Source of the DNA: an uncultured Collinsella sp.
GTDB taxonomy: Bacteria; Actinomycetota; Coriobacteriia; Coriobacteriales; Coriobacteriaceae
Assembly (NCBI GenBank): GCA_900759045.1
Contig: CAAETU010000051.1
Span: 1-25,651, forward strand
DNA length: 25,651 bases
Reading direction: 5' to 3'
A program made the position numbers and the translations under genes. Positions 8,035 through 15,649 of this stretch are shown here, piece by piece (position 1 is the first letter of the stretch; each line of letters opens with the position of its first letter). The notes under the pieces are model-generated. The model saw only the letters and a list, made by a program, of their open reading frames with translations. It did no database searches and was not told where the DNA came from.

Positions 8035-8050
8035 TGTTTTACGTGAAACG
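8035..8050. other. parS-like 16-mer
   Basis: TGTTTTACGTGAAACG matches the bacterial parS consensus TGTTTCACGTGAAACA at 14 of 16 positions. One half-site (GTGAAAC) is intact; the other has T for C at position 6. It lies in the gap between the aminotransferase and PHP genes, just after a TACAAT (8030-8035). It could be a weak ParB site or an unrelated operator. Confidence 0.35.
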
Positions 8051-8077
8051 GGGTTTGGTGTTAAGCCGGACCCCGTT
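8047..8077 (+). other. Stem-loop downstream of the aminotransferase
   Basis: AACGGGGTTTGG (8047-8058) pairs with CCGGACCCCGTT (8066-8077), 12 bp with two G-T pairs and a 7-nt loop. No T run follows. It may be a weak terminator or leader structure. Confidence 0.45.
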
Positions 8078-8110
8078 GTCATGGACGTTGTGTCTTTGGG
8101 ATGGAGTGGT

Positions 8111-8140
8111 TTTACGACTATCGAAGGCTATGCGTACAAT
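8111..8140 (+). promoter_or_regulatory. Possible promoter of the PHP gene
   Basis: TACAAT (8135-8140) is a good -10 box. TTTACG (8111-8116) is a moderate -35 with an 18-base spacer. The start codon is 37 bases downstream. Confidence 0.4.
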
Positions 8141-8177
8141 GAATATAAGCGACGGCCGTGCCAGATAAGGAGACCTG

Positions 8178-8999
8178 ATGCCCTACCTGCTTTCTTGTGA
8201 CATTCATACCCATACGATGTTCTCTGCGCATGCATATTCGACCATTGAGGAGAATGTGTACTGGGCGGCAGAGCGTGGCCTGCAGGTGCTCGGATCTGCC
8301 GACCATCTGAGCTCTATGGTTACGGCTTGCCCCAATGACCTGCGCAGTTACCAATTCTTTATCAACCAGGATATCTGGCCGCGCATTTGGAGCGGCGTGC
8401 TGGTGCTGCGTGGTGCCGAGGCCGATATCGTTTCGCTGGACGGAAGTCTGTTTGGCGAGGACACTCCTGTCACGCTCGATATCGCCGGCGATTCGTACAG
8501 CCGTCAGCATTCACTGTTCGATTTGGTTACGCGTAATTTGGATTATTTGGTTGCAAGCGTGCATAATCCGCAGATTGCTGAGGGCGCGACGCTGGCCCAG
8601 GCGACCGAGATGTATATCAATGCCCTGGAGCACCCCAAGGTGTTCATGCTGGGTCACACGGGGCGTTCGGGCGTGCCGTTCGATATCGACGAGGTGCTGT
8701 TGGCGGCTAAGGCCAAGCACAAGATTATCGAGATCAACAACCATAGTCTTGAGCACGGTGCCGACACTGAGCATTGGGCCGTATGCCGCAAGATTGCCGA
8801 GCGCTGCGCCGAGCTGGGCGTGGGCATTGGCGTGTCGACTGATGCGCACATTGGTATGGCCATTGGCAAGCTCGATCATGCCCGCAAGATGCTCGACGAG
8901 ATTCACTTCCCGTTGGATCTGATCGTGACGCGCGATCGCGAGACACTGCTGCGCGAAATGGCGGCAGCCGGCGTCTGCGACCTGCGCAAGGGCATGTAA
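8178..8999 (+). CDS. PHP-domain phosphatase/hydrolase, YcdX-like
   Basis: Metal-dependent phosphoesterase of the PHP superfamily, 273 residues, cytoplasmic. The metal-ligand motifs are in the expected order: DIHTHT (8-13: H10, H12), SAHAYS (16-21), ADH (41-43), E81 in GAEAD, H129 in SVHN, H160 in GHTG, and TDAH (221-224: D222, H224). The N-terminal pattern matches E. coli YcdX, which binds three zinc ions and has phosphatase activity. The protein is about 28 residues longer than YcdX, mainly at the C-terminus. ATG 8178 follows a clear AAGGAG. Histidinol phosphatase is another PHP function, but no his genes are adjacent. The substrate is unknown. Confidence 0.88.
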   Translation: MPYLLSCDIHTHTMFSAHAYSTIEENVYWAAERGLQVLGSADHLSSMVTACPNDLRSYQFFINQDIWPRIWSGVLVLRGAEADIVSLDGSLFGEDTPVTLDIAGDSYSRQHSLFDLVTRNLDYLVASVHNPQIAEGATLAQATEMYINALEHPKVFMLGHTGRSGVPFDIDEVLLAAKAKHKIIEINNHSLEHGADTEHWAVCRKIAERCAELGVGIGVSTDAHIGMAIGKLDHARKMLDEIHFPLDLIVTRDRETLLREMAAAGVCDLRKGM

Positions 9000-9018
9000 C
9001 GGCGTCCATAAACCAAGT

Positions 9019-9050
9019 GAAGGGGGCGGTCCAGACGGGCCGCCCCCTTC
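9019..9050. terminator. Bidirectional terminator between convergent genes
   Basis: GAAGGGGGCGGTCC (9019-9032) pairs with GGGCCGCCCCCTTC (9037-9050) around an AGAC loop, 14 bp with one G-T pair. It lies between the PHP gene and the convergent methyltransferase gene. T runs are short on both sides (TTCTTGT on the plus strand). Confidence 0.75.
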
Positions 9051-9076
9051 TTGTCCCAAAAATCTACCGGGGTGGA

Positions 9077-10525
9077 TTAGCGGTGCTCGAGGACCGATAC
9101 CGTTTCGGTGTGGTCGGTGTGGGGGAACATGTCGACGGGCGTGATCTTGAGCAGACGATAGCCACCGTCGAGGAGTTGGTGCAGGTCGCGCTCCTGGGTC
9201 ACGGGGTTGCAGCTGATATAGGTGATGCGGCGCGGCTTAAGTGCGCAGGCGGCCTCGAGGAACTCGGGGGTAGAGCCGGCACGCGGCGGGTCGATGGAAA
9301 GGACGTCAACGCGCTCGTTGTTATCGGCGGCATCGAGAATATAGTCGGTCGCATCGTCGGCCATAAACCAGGCGCTGCGGGTGAGGCCGTTGAGCTCGGC
9401 ATTGCGACGTGCGTCGGCAATGCCCGCCGGGTTGCGCTCAACGCCAAGCAGCATAATGCCGATGCCCTTGTCCTGGGCGGCTTTGGCTGCGCACAGGCCG
9501 ATAGTTCCGCTACCGCAATAGGCATCCATGAGTACGTCACCCTGCTGCAGGTCCATACCGTCAATGGCGAGCTGATAGAGCAGTTCGGTCTGCTGCGGGT
9601 TGGTCTGATAAAACGCGGTGGGGGAGATGTCGAAGTTGCAGCCGAGCAGCTGATCGCGCATGCACTCGGCGCCATGGGCGATACGAGTTTCCTCGCCCAA
9701 GATGGCGTTACCGGGACGGCCATTGATATTTTGGGCAACGGTGACGATATGCGGATCGAGCGCCGCGACACCCTCAAAGAACTCCTGCGCATGCGGTAAG
9801 TCACGCTGGGCGGTCACGAGCGTAACCATGACCTGGTCGGTACGCCAACCGCAGCGGACGATGGCATAGCGAAGCAAACCAAGATGCTTGTCCTCATTAA
9901 AGGCGGGAATATGCAGCCGCTCAGCTTCGCGTGCGATGCCGTTGATGATCTGACGGGCACCCGGCGCCTCGACAGGACATTCGGGTACGGCAACGATTCT
10001 GTGCGTGCCGCGCTCAAAGAAACCGCAACGGACAGCACCCTCCTTACCGGGAGCAAAGGGAGTGGCAGCCTTATGGCGAAAGCCACGCGGCGCAGGATAT
10101 TTACCCGGGTCGCCCAGGGTGACGCCCATGCCGCGAATAGGATCAACGGCGATACCCTCACGCTCACAAAGCGAAGCAAAAAGCTCCTCCATAGCAGCCT
10201 GCTTAGCTGCCAACTGCTTTTTATAAGGACGATTGAGCGCCGTGCACCCACCACAAGCCCGCATGATGGAACAAGGCGATTTGGGATCCACAGCCTTCCG
10301 CGCAGGCGAAACCGGATTCTTGTGCGAGCCAGTGGAACGAGTCTGAGGCGCTTTATCCCCGCCCCGACGAGAGCCAGAACGCTTGGCCTTAGCTTTGCTT
10401 TTGGTCGACTTGCTTTTTGCAGCTTTAGAAGAATTGGATTTCGTAGAAGATTTCTCCTCCTTCGGCCCCTCAGCCGCCTCCACCAAAGCACGACGAGCCC
10501 TACGCTCCGCACGAGATTCTGCCAT
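9077..10525 (-). CDS. rlmD: 23S rRNA (uracil-C5)-methyltransferase, RlmD/RumA family
   Basis: SAM-dependent methyltransferase that makes 5-methyluridine in 23S rRNA. Start ATG 10523-10525 (MAESRAERRARR) follows GGAG at seven bases; the frame is open to a GTG four codons earlier that has no ribosome-binding site. Counting from this ATG (482 residues), residues 1-80 are a Lys/Ser/Arg-rich tail. The iron-sulfur cysteines are C85, C91, C94 and probably C183. The SAM motif is DAYCGSGTIGL (334-344), DPPR is at 412-415 and the catalytic nucleophile is C439 in SCNP, followed by the family C-terminus ending HTDHTETVSVLEHR. No separate TRAM domain is evident; the basic tail may replace its RNA-binding role. 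Which uridine it modifies (1939, 747 or both) cannot be read from the sequence. Confidence 0.88.
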   Translation of the reverse strand: MAESRAERRARRALVEAAEGPKEEKSSTKSNSSKAAKSKSTKSKAKAKRSGSRRGGDKAPQTRSTGSHKNPVSPARKAVDPKSPCSIMRACGGCTALNRPYKKQLAAKQAAMEELFASLCEREGIAVDPIRGMGVTLGDPGKYPAPRGFRHKAATPFAPGKEGAVRCGFFERGTHRIVAVPECPVEAPGARQIINGIAREAERLHIPAFNEDKHLGLLRYAIVRCGWRTDQVMVTLVTAQRDLPHAQEFFEGVAALDPHIVTVAQNINGRPGNAILGEETRIAHGAECMRDQLLGCNFDISPTAFYQTNPQQTELLYQLAIDGMDLQQGDVLMDAYCGSGTIGLCAAKAAQDKGIGIMLLGVERNPAGIADARRNAELNGLTRSAWFMADDATDYILDAADNNERVDVLSIDPPRAGSTPEFLEAACALKPRRITYISCNPVTQERDLHQLLDGGYRLLKITPVDMFPHTDHTETVSVLEHR

Positions 10526-10643
10526 CAATAACTCCACTAATTCATGAATTAAAGCTGCAAGTATTGTACCGTGCCAAGCTAGCAGACGATATGCAAGCGG
10601 CTATTTCCTGTCAGTGATAAGCCCACGCCGGGCAAACCATCCC

Positions 10644-10672
10644 TTGTACTTTATCAAGGTAGAGTGTATGAT
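10644..10672 (+). promoter_or_regulatory. Promoter of the amino-acid ABC operon
   Basis: TTGTAC (10644-10649) and TATGAT (10667-10672) are separated by exactly 17 bases, the best promoter in the window. Transcription would start near 10679, about 50 bases before the first gene. Confidence 0.7.
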
Positions 10673-10690
10673 TCTGAACGTTACATGACT

Positions 10691-10710
10691 CACTTTACCT
10701 AACTAAAGTG
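10691..10710 (+). promoter_or_regulatory. Leader inverted repeat, possible operator
   Basis: CACTTTA (10691-10697) and TAAAGTG (10704-10710) are perfect arms around CCTAAC. The element lies just after the predicted transcription start and before the AAGGGGG ribosome-binding site. It could bind a repressor or fold in the mRNA leader. Confidence 0.45.
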
Positions 10711-10727
10711 CTATCAAGGGGGATACC

Positions 10728-11588
10728 ATGAATACCGATATGTCTCGTCGTCAGTTTGTTGGTCTAGCCGGCTCGCTTGCCACGGTGCTTGGCCTTGGTC
10801 TTGTCGGCTGCGGCGGTGGTGCCGGCAAGGGCTCCGCTGCCGGCTCTGCCGCGGCCAAGGACGTGAAGGGCGCTGCGGAGTCCAAGAAGCTCGTCGTGGG
10901 CTTTGACAAGTCCTATCCTCCGTATGGCTTTGTAGGCGACGATGGCGAGTACACCGGCTTTGACCTCGACCTTGCCAAGGCCGTTGCCGATAAGCAGGGC
11001 TGGGACGTTGAGTATGAGGCTATCGACTGGGATGCCAAGGACACGCTGCTCAGCTCGGGCGCCATCAACTGCATCTGGAACGGCTTTACCATGGAGGGCC
11101 GCGAGGACGGCTACACGTTCTCCGAGCCTTACATGCTCAACGAGCAGGTGCTCGTGGTCAAGAAGGACGCGGGTATCAAGAGCTGGGACGATCTTGCCGG
11201 TAAGACCGTGATTACCCAGACTGATTCCGCCGCACAGGATGTGCTCGAGGGCGACCAGAAGGATCTGGCCGCGACGTTTGCTACGCTCGATACCATCGGT
11301 GAGTACAACACGGCGTTTATGCAGCTCGAGAGTGGTGCAGTCGATGCCGTTGCCTGTGACCTCTCGATCGCTCAGTATCAGCTTGCCGCCAAGCCCGATG
11401 CCTATACGCAGCTCGACAAGCCGCTGTCCAGCGAGCACTACGCCGTTGGCTTTAAGAAGGGCGACACCAAGTCCGCCGATGCCGTGACCGAGTCGCTTAA
11501 GGCACTCTACGAGGATGGCACGGTCAAGGACCTGTGCGACAAATATGCAGATTACGGTCTTTCCTTCGACAACTGGGTTTTGAAATAG
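10728..11588 (+). CDS. Amino-acid ABC transporter substrate-binding lipoprotein (family 3)
   Basis: Extracellular lipid-anchored receptor that captures a polar amino acid and delivers it to the permease. In 286 residues there is an N-terminal signal with SRRQFVG (6-12), a hydrophobic core, and lipobox LVGC with acylated Cys28. A short Gly/Ala/Lys linker follows, then the bilobed domain from about residue 52. GFDKSYPPYGF, the GFDLDLAKAVA stretch and NGFTMEGRED are typical of family-3 binding proteins. The twin Arg suggests possible Tat export. It is the first gene of an operon with a strong promoter, and is separated from the permease gene by a long palindrome that probably lowers downstream expression. 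The ligand is not determinable; glutamine/glutamate, histidine or cystine are all plausible. Confidence 0.93.
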   Translation: MNTDMSRRQFVGLAGSLATVLGLGLVGCGGGAGKGSAAGSAAAKDVKGAAESKKLVVGFDKSYPPYGFVGDDGEYTGFDLDLAKAVADKQGWDVEYEAIDWDAKDTLLSSGAINCIWNGFTMEGREDGYTFSEPYMLNEQVLVVKKDAGIKSWDDLAGKTVITQTDSAAQDVLEGDQKDLAATFATLDTIGEYNTAFMQLESGAVDAVACDLSIAQYQLAAKPDAYTQLDKPLSSEHYAVGFKKGDTKSADAVTESLKALYEDGTVKDLCDKYADYGLSFDNWVLK

Positions 11589-11692
11589 CGGCTTTCCCAG
11601 GCACCCGATTTTGCCGTTCAAACCGTCGCTTGCGTACATTTAGTACGCGGCGCTCCTCTTTCACGGCAAACTCGGGCACCTGGAAAACCCGC
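11588..11692 (+). repeat. Long imperfect intercistronic palindrome
   Basis: Starting at the last base of the binding-protein stop codon, a left arm of about 35 bases (11588-11622) matches the reverse complement of 11658-11692 at about 29 of 35 positions. The centre has a perfect hairpin GCGTAC (11632-11637), ATTTA loop, GTACGC (11643-11648). There is no T run. Such structures after a binding-protein gene usually stabilise the upstream mRNA or attenuate read-through. It is long enough to be a mobile palindromic repeat of this genome, but no second copy is in the window. Confidence 0.75.
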
Positions 11693-11738
11693 TTTAGCAT
11701 TGGGTTCGCTGTTATGTTGCTGTGAAAGAGAGCTTGGG

Positions 11739-12392
11739 TTGTCTATTCAGGTCATGATGCAGATGCTTGGCCAGGGATTCGTGGTCAGCTTGCAGCTGTT
11801 TGTGCTGACGTTGCTCGGGTCGATTCCGCTGGGAATCCCCGTGGCGTTTATGCGCATGAGCAAAATTGCGCCGCTCCGCTGGATTGCGCGCATCTATATC
11901 TCGGTTATGCGCGGCACGCCGCTCATGCTGCAGATGTTTGCCATCTACTTTGCCCCGTACTATGTGTTCGGCATTTCGCTCACGCCCGATTCCAAGTGGA
12001 CGGCGTGCGTCGTAGCGTTCATCATCAACTACGCCGGTTACTTTGCCGAGATCTATCGCTCGGGCCTGCAGTCCATTCCGCGCGGTCAATACGAGGCCGC
12101 CGAGGTGCTGGGCTACTCGCGCCTGCAGACGTTTTTGTACATTGTGATGCCGCAGGTTGCCAAGCGTATTCTGCCGGCGATGGGCAACGAGATCATCACG
12201 CTGGTCAAGGACACGTCGCTGGCGTTTGCCATCGGCGTGGGGGAGATGTTCTCGACGGCCAAGGCGCTGGTCGCCTCGCAAGTGAGCATGGTGCCGTTTG
12301 CGATTGCGGCGTTGATCTACTGGGTCTTTAACTTTGTGGTCGAGATGCTGCTGGGCGCCGCCGAGAAAAAATTGGATTACTACCATGATTAA
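11739..12392 (+). CDS. Amino-acid ABC transporter permease
   Basis: Inner-membrane channel subunit of a polar amino-acid importer (HisM/GlnP type). TTG 11739 (reads MSIQVMMQML, 217 residues) is preferred because AAGAGAG lies about eight bases upstream. ATG 11754 is a good alternative. The frame is open to ATG 11700, which has no ribosome-binding site. Several hydrophobic segments are visible (about 10-35, 47-78, 88-107, 135-150, 160-205). The EAA loop GQYEAAEVLGYSRLQTFLYI (about 116-135) contacts the ATPase. The charged C-terminus KKLDYYHD overlaps the ATPase gene by eight bases. The single permease probably works as a homodimer. Confidence 0.92.
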   Translation: MSIQVMMQMLGQGFVVSLQLFVLTLLGSIPLGIPVAFMRMSKIAPLRWIARIYISVMRGTPLMLQMFAIYFAPYYVFGISLTPDSKWTACVVAFIINYAGYFAEIYRSGLQSIPRGQYEAAEVLGYSRLQTFLYIVMPQVAKRILPAMGNEIITLVKDTSLAFAIGVGEMFSTAKALVASQVSMVPFAIAALIYWVFNFVVEMLLGAAEKKLDYYHD

Positions 12393-13149
12393 TTCGGTAA
12401 TGAATATATCGAACGCGCGTAAGGCGTTTGGCGGCAATGAGGTGCTCAAGGATATCTCGCTCGAGGTAAAGCGTGGCGAGGTCGTGGCGATTATCGGGCC
12501 TTCGGGTGGCGGCAAGTCCACGCTGCTGCGGTGTGCCACGCTGCTCGAGACACTCGACGGAGGCTCGCTCTCGTTTGGTGACCTTGCCGTTGCGACGGAT
12601 GCGGGTTCGGGCGCGGTCTATGCGAAGGGCGATGTGCCCAAGCGGGCACGCTCGCGATTCGGCTTGGTGTTCCAAAATTACAACCTGTTCCCGCACTATA
12701 CCGTGATGAAAAACATCATCGATGCGCCGATCCGCGTGCTTAAGCGCCCGCGCGAGCAGGCGGAAGCTCGTGCGCGCGAGTTGATCGCGCAGATGGGGCT
12801 TACGGGCAACGAGAACAAGGTTCCGTGTGAGCTTTCGGGCGGTCAGCAACAGCGCGTGAGTATTGCCCGCGCCCTGGCGCTCGATCCGGAAATCTTATTC
12901 TTTGACGAGCCAACCTCGGCACTCGATCCCGAGCTGACGGCCGAGGTGCTGCATGTCATTAAAGACCTTGCCGCGCAGAATATGACGATGGTAATCGTGA
13001 CCCACGCGATGCAGTTTGCGCGCGATGTTGCCGACCGCGTGGTCTTTATGGATGGCGGCCGCATTGTCGAGGAGGGTCCTGCCGAGCAGGTCATCGACCA
13101 TCCGCGCGAGCAGCGCACGCGTGAGTTCTTGAGCCGTATCGAGGGATAG
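12385..13149 (+). CDS. Amino-acid ABC transporter ATP-binding protein
   Basis: Cytoplasmic ATPase that powers the importer. In 254 residues: Walker A GPSGGGKST (38-46), Q-loop Gln97 in FQNYNLFPH, signature LSGGQ (150-154), Walker B LFFDEP (171-176) and switch His207 in THAMQ. An insertion of about 20 residues (68-88) between Walker A and the Q-loop is a small family variation. ATG 12385 lies in ATGATTAA and overlaps the permease stop, indicating translational coupling; ATG 12400 is a possible alternative. The frame extends upstream to 12334 but only through the permease gene. A strong terminator follows and closes the operon. Confidence 0.94.
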   Translation: MINSVMNISNARKAFGGNEVLKDISLEVKRGEVVAIIGPSGGGKSTLLRCATLLETLDGGSLSFGDLAVATDAGSGAVYAKGDVPKRARSRFGLVFQNYNLFPHYTVMKNIIDAPIRVLKRPREQAEARARELIAQMGLTGNENKVPCELSGGQQQRVSIARALALDPEILFFDEPTSALDPELTAEVLHVIKDLAAQNMTMVIVTHAMQFARDVADRVVFMDGGRIVEEGPAEQVIDHPREQRTREFLSRIEG

Positions 13150-13182
13150 GCTCAGGTATTTGCTCAACTATTAATTGAGGCG

Positions 13183-13219
13183 AAGCCGCCGCAGGTCTTA
13201 CGGTCTGTGGCGGCTTTTT
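13183..13219 (+). terminator. Terminator of the ABC operon
   Basis: AAGCCGCCGCAG (13183-13194) pairs with CTGTGGCGGCTT (13205-13216), 12 bp with one G-T pair, followed by a run of five T ending at 13219. Confidence 0.9.
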
Positions 13220-13459
13220 GTTTGCGTCGACGGGGTTCAATAACCGCTTCATAAGCTCGTCTCTTCCTCTCGCCGCCTGTATTCATACGTGCGCCGAAAG
13301 GTGTGCATGGATGGTCGCCCGTGAGGGTAGGGTGGTGGCATAGGACATTTGGAGGGTGAGTCGGCTCGGCTGCCGACCATGCTGCTCCCGGGATGGCACC
13401 GACCGCGAACTCTCCCCGTTGGCGTCGCGCAGTGCGCGCGGCCCTGCAAGGAGGTCATC
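13220..13459 (+). other. Upstream region of the EF-G paralogue
   Basis: This non-coding stretch of about 240 bases is GC-rich at its 3' end. GTCGGC (13360-13365) and GCCGAC (13372-13377) form a hairpin, and 13421-13445 is rich in alternating GC able to fold. The frame of the downstream gene is open back to ATG 13349, but no ribosome-binding site precedes that ATG. I found no convincing -35/-10 pair and no known riboswitch. A structured leader is possible. Confidence 0.3.
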
Positions 13460-15535
13460 ATGGGTGCTCCCAAGACCGGTAACGTAAGGAACGTGGTTCT
13501 CGTAGGCCAAGGCGGGGTGGGCAAGACTTCACTCGCCGAGGCCATGCTCCACCTTTCCGGCAAGACCGCCCGCCTGGGCGGCCACGACGGCACCAAGCCC
13601 ACGCTCGACTATGACCCCGAAGAGGTCAAGCGTGCATTTTCCATCTCGACGACCATCGCGCCGATCGACTGGAAGGGCGCGCGCATCAATGTGCTCGATG
13701 CCCCGTGCTACCCCGATTTTATCGGCGACGCCTTTGCCGCGATGAGCGTCTGCGAGACGGCTCTGTTTGTGGTCGATGCCGAGGCCGGTCCACAGCCTAC
13801 GACGGTTAAGCTCTGGTATGCCGCCGAGGACCTGCGCCTGGCGCGTGCGGTGTTCGTAAACCGCCTGTCGCGCTCCGAGGCCAGCTTTGCGACCACGATG
13901 GACCTGCTGCAAGAGCGCTTTGGCACGCGCCTGGGCGCCGTGACCCTTCCCTGGGGCGAGGGCGAGGACTTTGACGGCATCATCGACCTGGTGCGCATGA
14001 AGGCGCGCCATTGCAACGGCACCGAAGCCGTTGAGTCGGAGATTCCCGAGGAGTATCGTGCCCAGGCCGAGGAAGCCCATGACCATCTGTGCGAGCTGGT
14101 GGCCGAGGCTGACGACGAACTGATGATGAAGTACTTGGAAGGCGAGGAGACGCTGACGCAGGAGGAGCTTGAAGGCCTGCTGTCGAAGGCGATCGCCGAG
14201 CGCATCTTTGTGCCGGTCTTTGCGGGCGATTGCATTAAGGAGCAGGGCGTCAACTCGCTGATGGACGACATCGCCACATACTTCCCGGCGCCGACGGACT
14301 ACGGCGAGATGCCGCTCATCGACGGTGATTCGCTCAAAATCTCGAGTGACGATGACCGCCCGGTGGCCTTTGTGTTTAAGACCCTGGCCGATCCGCAGCA
14401 GGGTCGCATCAGCTTTATCAAGGTGCTGACGGGTACGCTTGAGCCGGGTCTTGAGCTGGTCAACGCGCGCACGCGCAAGGGCGACCGTCTGGCTCACCTG
14501 TATGTGATGTGCGGCCGCGACATGACCGAGGTCGGTCACGCTTATGCCGGCGATATTATCGTGGCGCCCAAGCTGGCGGCCGAGACGGGCGATACGCTCT
14601 CGATTACCGGTAAGGTCGAGGCTGCGGCGTTTAAGTTCCCCAACTCACAGTACCGCATTGCCATTGAGGCCGAGAATCGCGGCGACGAAGAGAAGCTCTA
14701 CACGTTTATTGAGAAGGCCTGCAAGGCCGATCCGACCATGAGCATCAATCGTGACGAGGAGACCGGCCAGACTATCATCTCCGCCGTGGGTGAGGCGCAG
14801 GTTTCGGTCCTGCTCAATCGCCTTGAGGATCGCACCAAGGTCGTGGCCAAGAGCGTGCCGATCCGCATCCCGTATCGCGAGACTATTCGCCGCACGGCAA
14901 GTGCCCAGGGTCGCCATAAGAAGCAGACAGGCGGCGCCGGCCAGTATGGTGACTGCTGGCTGCGCGTTGAGCCGCTCATTGGACCCGACGGCACGAGCGA
15001 TGGCTATGAGTTTGTGGACGAGGTCGTGGGCGGTCGCATTCCGCGCTCGCTGATCCCCGCCGTGGACAAGGGCGTCCAGGAGACCATGAAGGACGGCATC
15101 ATTGCCGGCTATCCGCTCACGGGCATTCGCGTGGCTGTGTACGACGGCTCGTATCACAGCGTCGACTCCAACGAGATGGCGTTCCGCGCGGCAGCTCGCA
15201 TCGGCCTGCGCAAGGCGTGTGCCGATGCCGACCCGGTGGTGCTGGAACCCATCGAGGAAATCACGGTGACGATCCCCGAGAGCTACGCCGGCGCCGTGAT
15301 GGGCGACATCTCGGCCTCGCGCGGTCGCGTGACGGGTATGGAGACCGATGAGCGCGGCGACACCGTGGTCATCGCCCAGGCGCCTCTAGCCGAGCTGACG
15401 GATTACTCGACGCGACTGCGCTCTATCACGCGCGGCACGGGCGACTTTACCATGAAGCCCGCCGGCTACGAGCAGGTGCCTTATGACGTTCAGGCCAAGC
15501 TGGTCGAGCGCTATGAGGAGGGTCGCGCCAAGTAG
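13460..15535 (+). CDS. Elongation factor G-like protein (EF-G paralogue)
   Basis: A 691-residue protein with EF-G architecture: G domain (about 10-275), domain II (about 300-385), III (about 395-470), IV (about 475-590) and V (about 595-680). The P-loop GQGGVGKTS (16-24) is intact, and so are the domain IV/V hallmarks KKQTGGAGQYG, GSYHSVDSNEMAF (563-575) and GAVMGDISASRGRVTGME. The other GTPase motifs deviate: G3 is DAPCYPDF (80-87) instead of DTPGHVDF, G4 is NRLS (134-137) instead of NKxD, and G5 has AGD where EF-G has GSA. It resembles FusA2-type EF-G-like proteins rather than the housekeeping EF-G. ATG 13460 follows a strong AAGGAGGT. It is monocistronic. Function unknown; a ribosome-binding translocation or stress factor is the obvious guess. 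Confidence 0.88.
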   Translation: MGAPKTGNVRNVVLVGQGGVGKTSLAEAMLHLSGKTARLGGHDGTKPTLDYDPEEVKRAFSISTTIAPIDWKGARINVLDAPCYPDFIGDAFAAMSVCETALFVVDAEAGPQPTTVKLWYAAEDLRLARAVFVNRLSRSEASFATTMDLLQERFGTRLGAVTLPWGEGEDFDGIIDLVRMKARHCNGTEAVESEIPEEYRAQAEEAHDHLCELVAEADDELMMKYLEGEETLTQEELEGLLSKAIAERIFVPVFAGDCIKEQGVNSLMDDIATYFPAPTDYGEMPLIDGDSLKISSDDDRPVAFVFKTLADPQQGRISFIKVLTGTLEPGLELVNARTRKGDRLAHLYVMCGRDMTEVGHAYAGDIIVAPKLAAETGDTLSITGKVEAAAFKFPNSQYRIAIEAENRGDEEKLYTFIEKACKADPTMSINRDEETGQTIISAVGEAQVSVLLNRLEDRTKVVAKSVPIRIPYRETIRRTASAQGRHKKQTGGAGQYGDCWLRVEPLIGPDGTSDGYEFVDEVVGGRIPRSLIPAVDKGVQETMKDGIIAGYPLTGIRVAVYDGSYHSVDSNEMAFRAAARIGLRKACADADPVVLEPIEEITVTIPESYAGAVMGDISASRGRVTGMETDERGDTVVIAQAPLAELTDYSTRLRSITRGTGDFTMKPAGYEQVPYDVQAKLVERYEEGRAK

Positions 15536-15570
15536 TGTGTGGCGTTGCCTCCAACATATACGCCGACGCA

Positions 15571-15605
15571 AGGGCCGCCCTGGGCAATCCAGAGCGGCCC
15601 TTTTT
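15571..15605 (+). terminator. Terminator of the EF-G paralogue gene
   Basis: AGGGCCGC (15571-15578) pairs with GCGGCCCT (15594-15601), extended by CTGG/CCAG (15580-15583 and 15589-15592), followed by TTTTT. Confidence 0.88.
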
Positions 15606-15649
15606 GATTCCCGGTGGGGTTGCAAATCGGTTCTTGTCGCGGCTCGGCC

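Noticed and set aside
13349..13459. Earlier ATG for the EF-G paralogue at 13349
   Set aside because: The extra 37 residues have no EF-G similarity, and ATG 13460 has a near-perfect AAGGAGGT.
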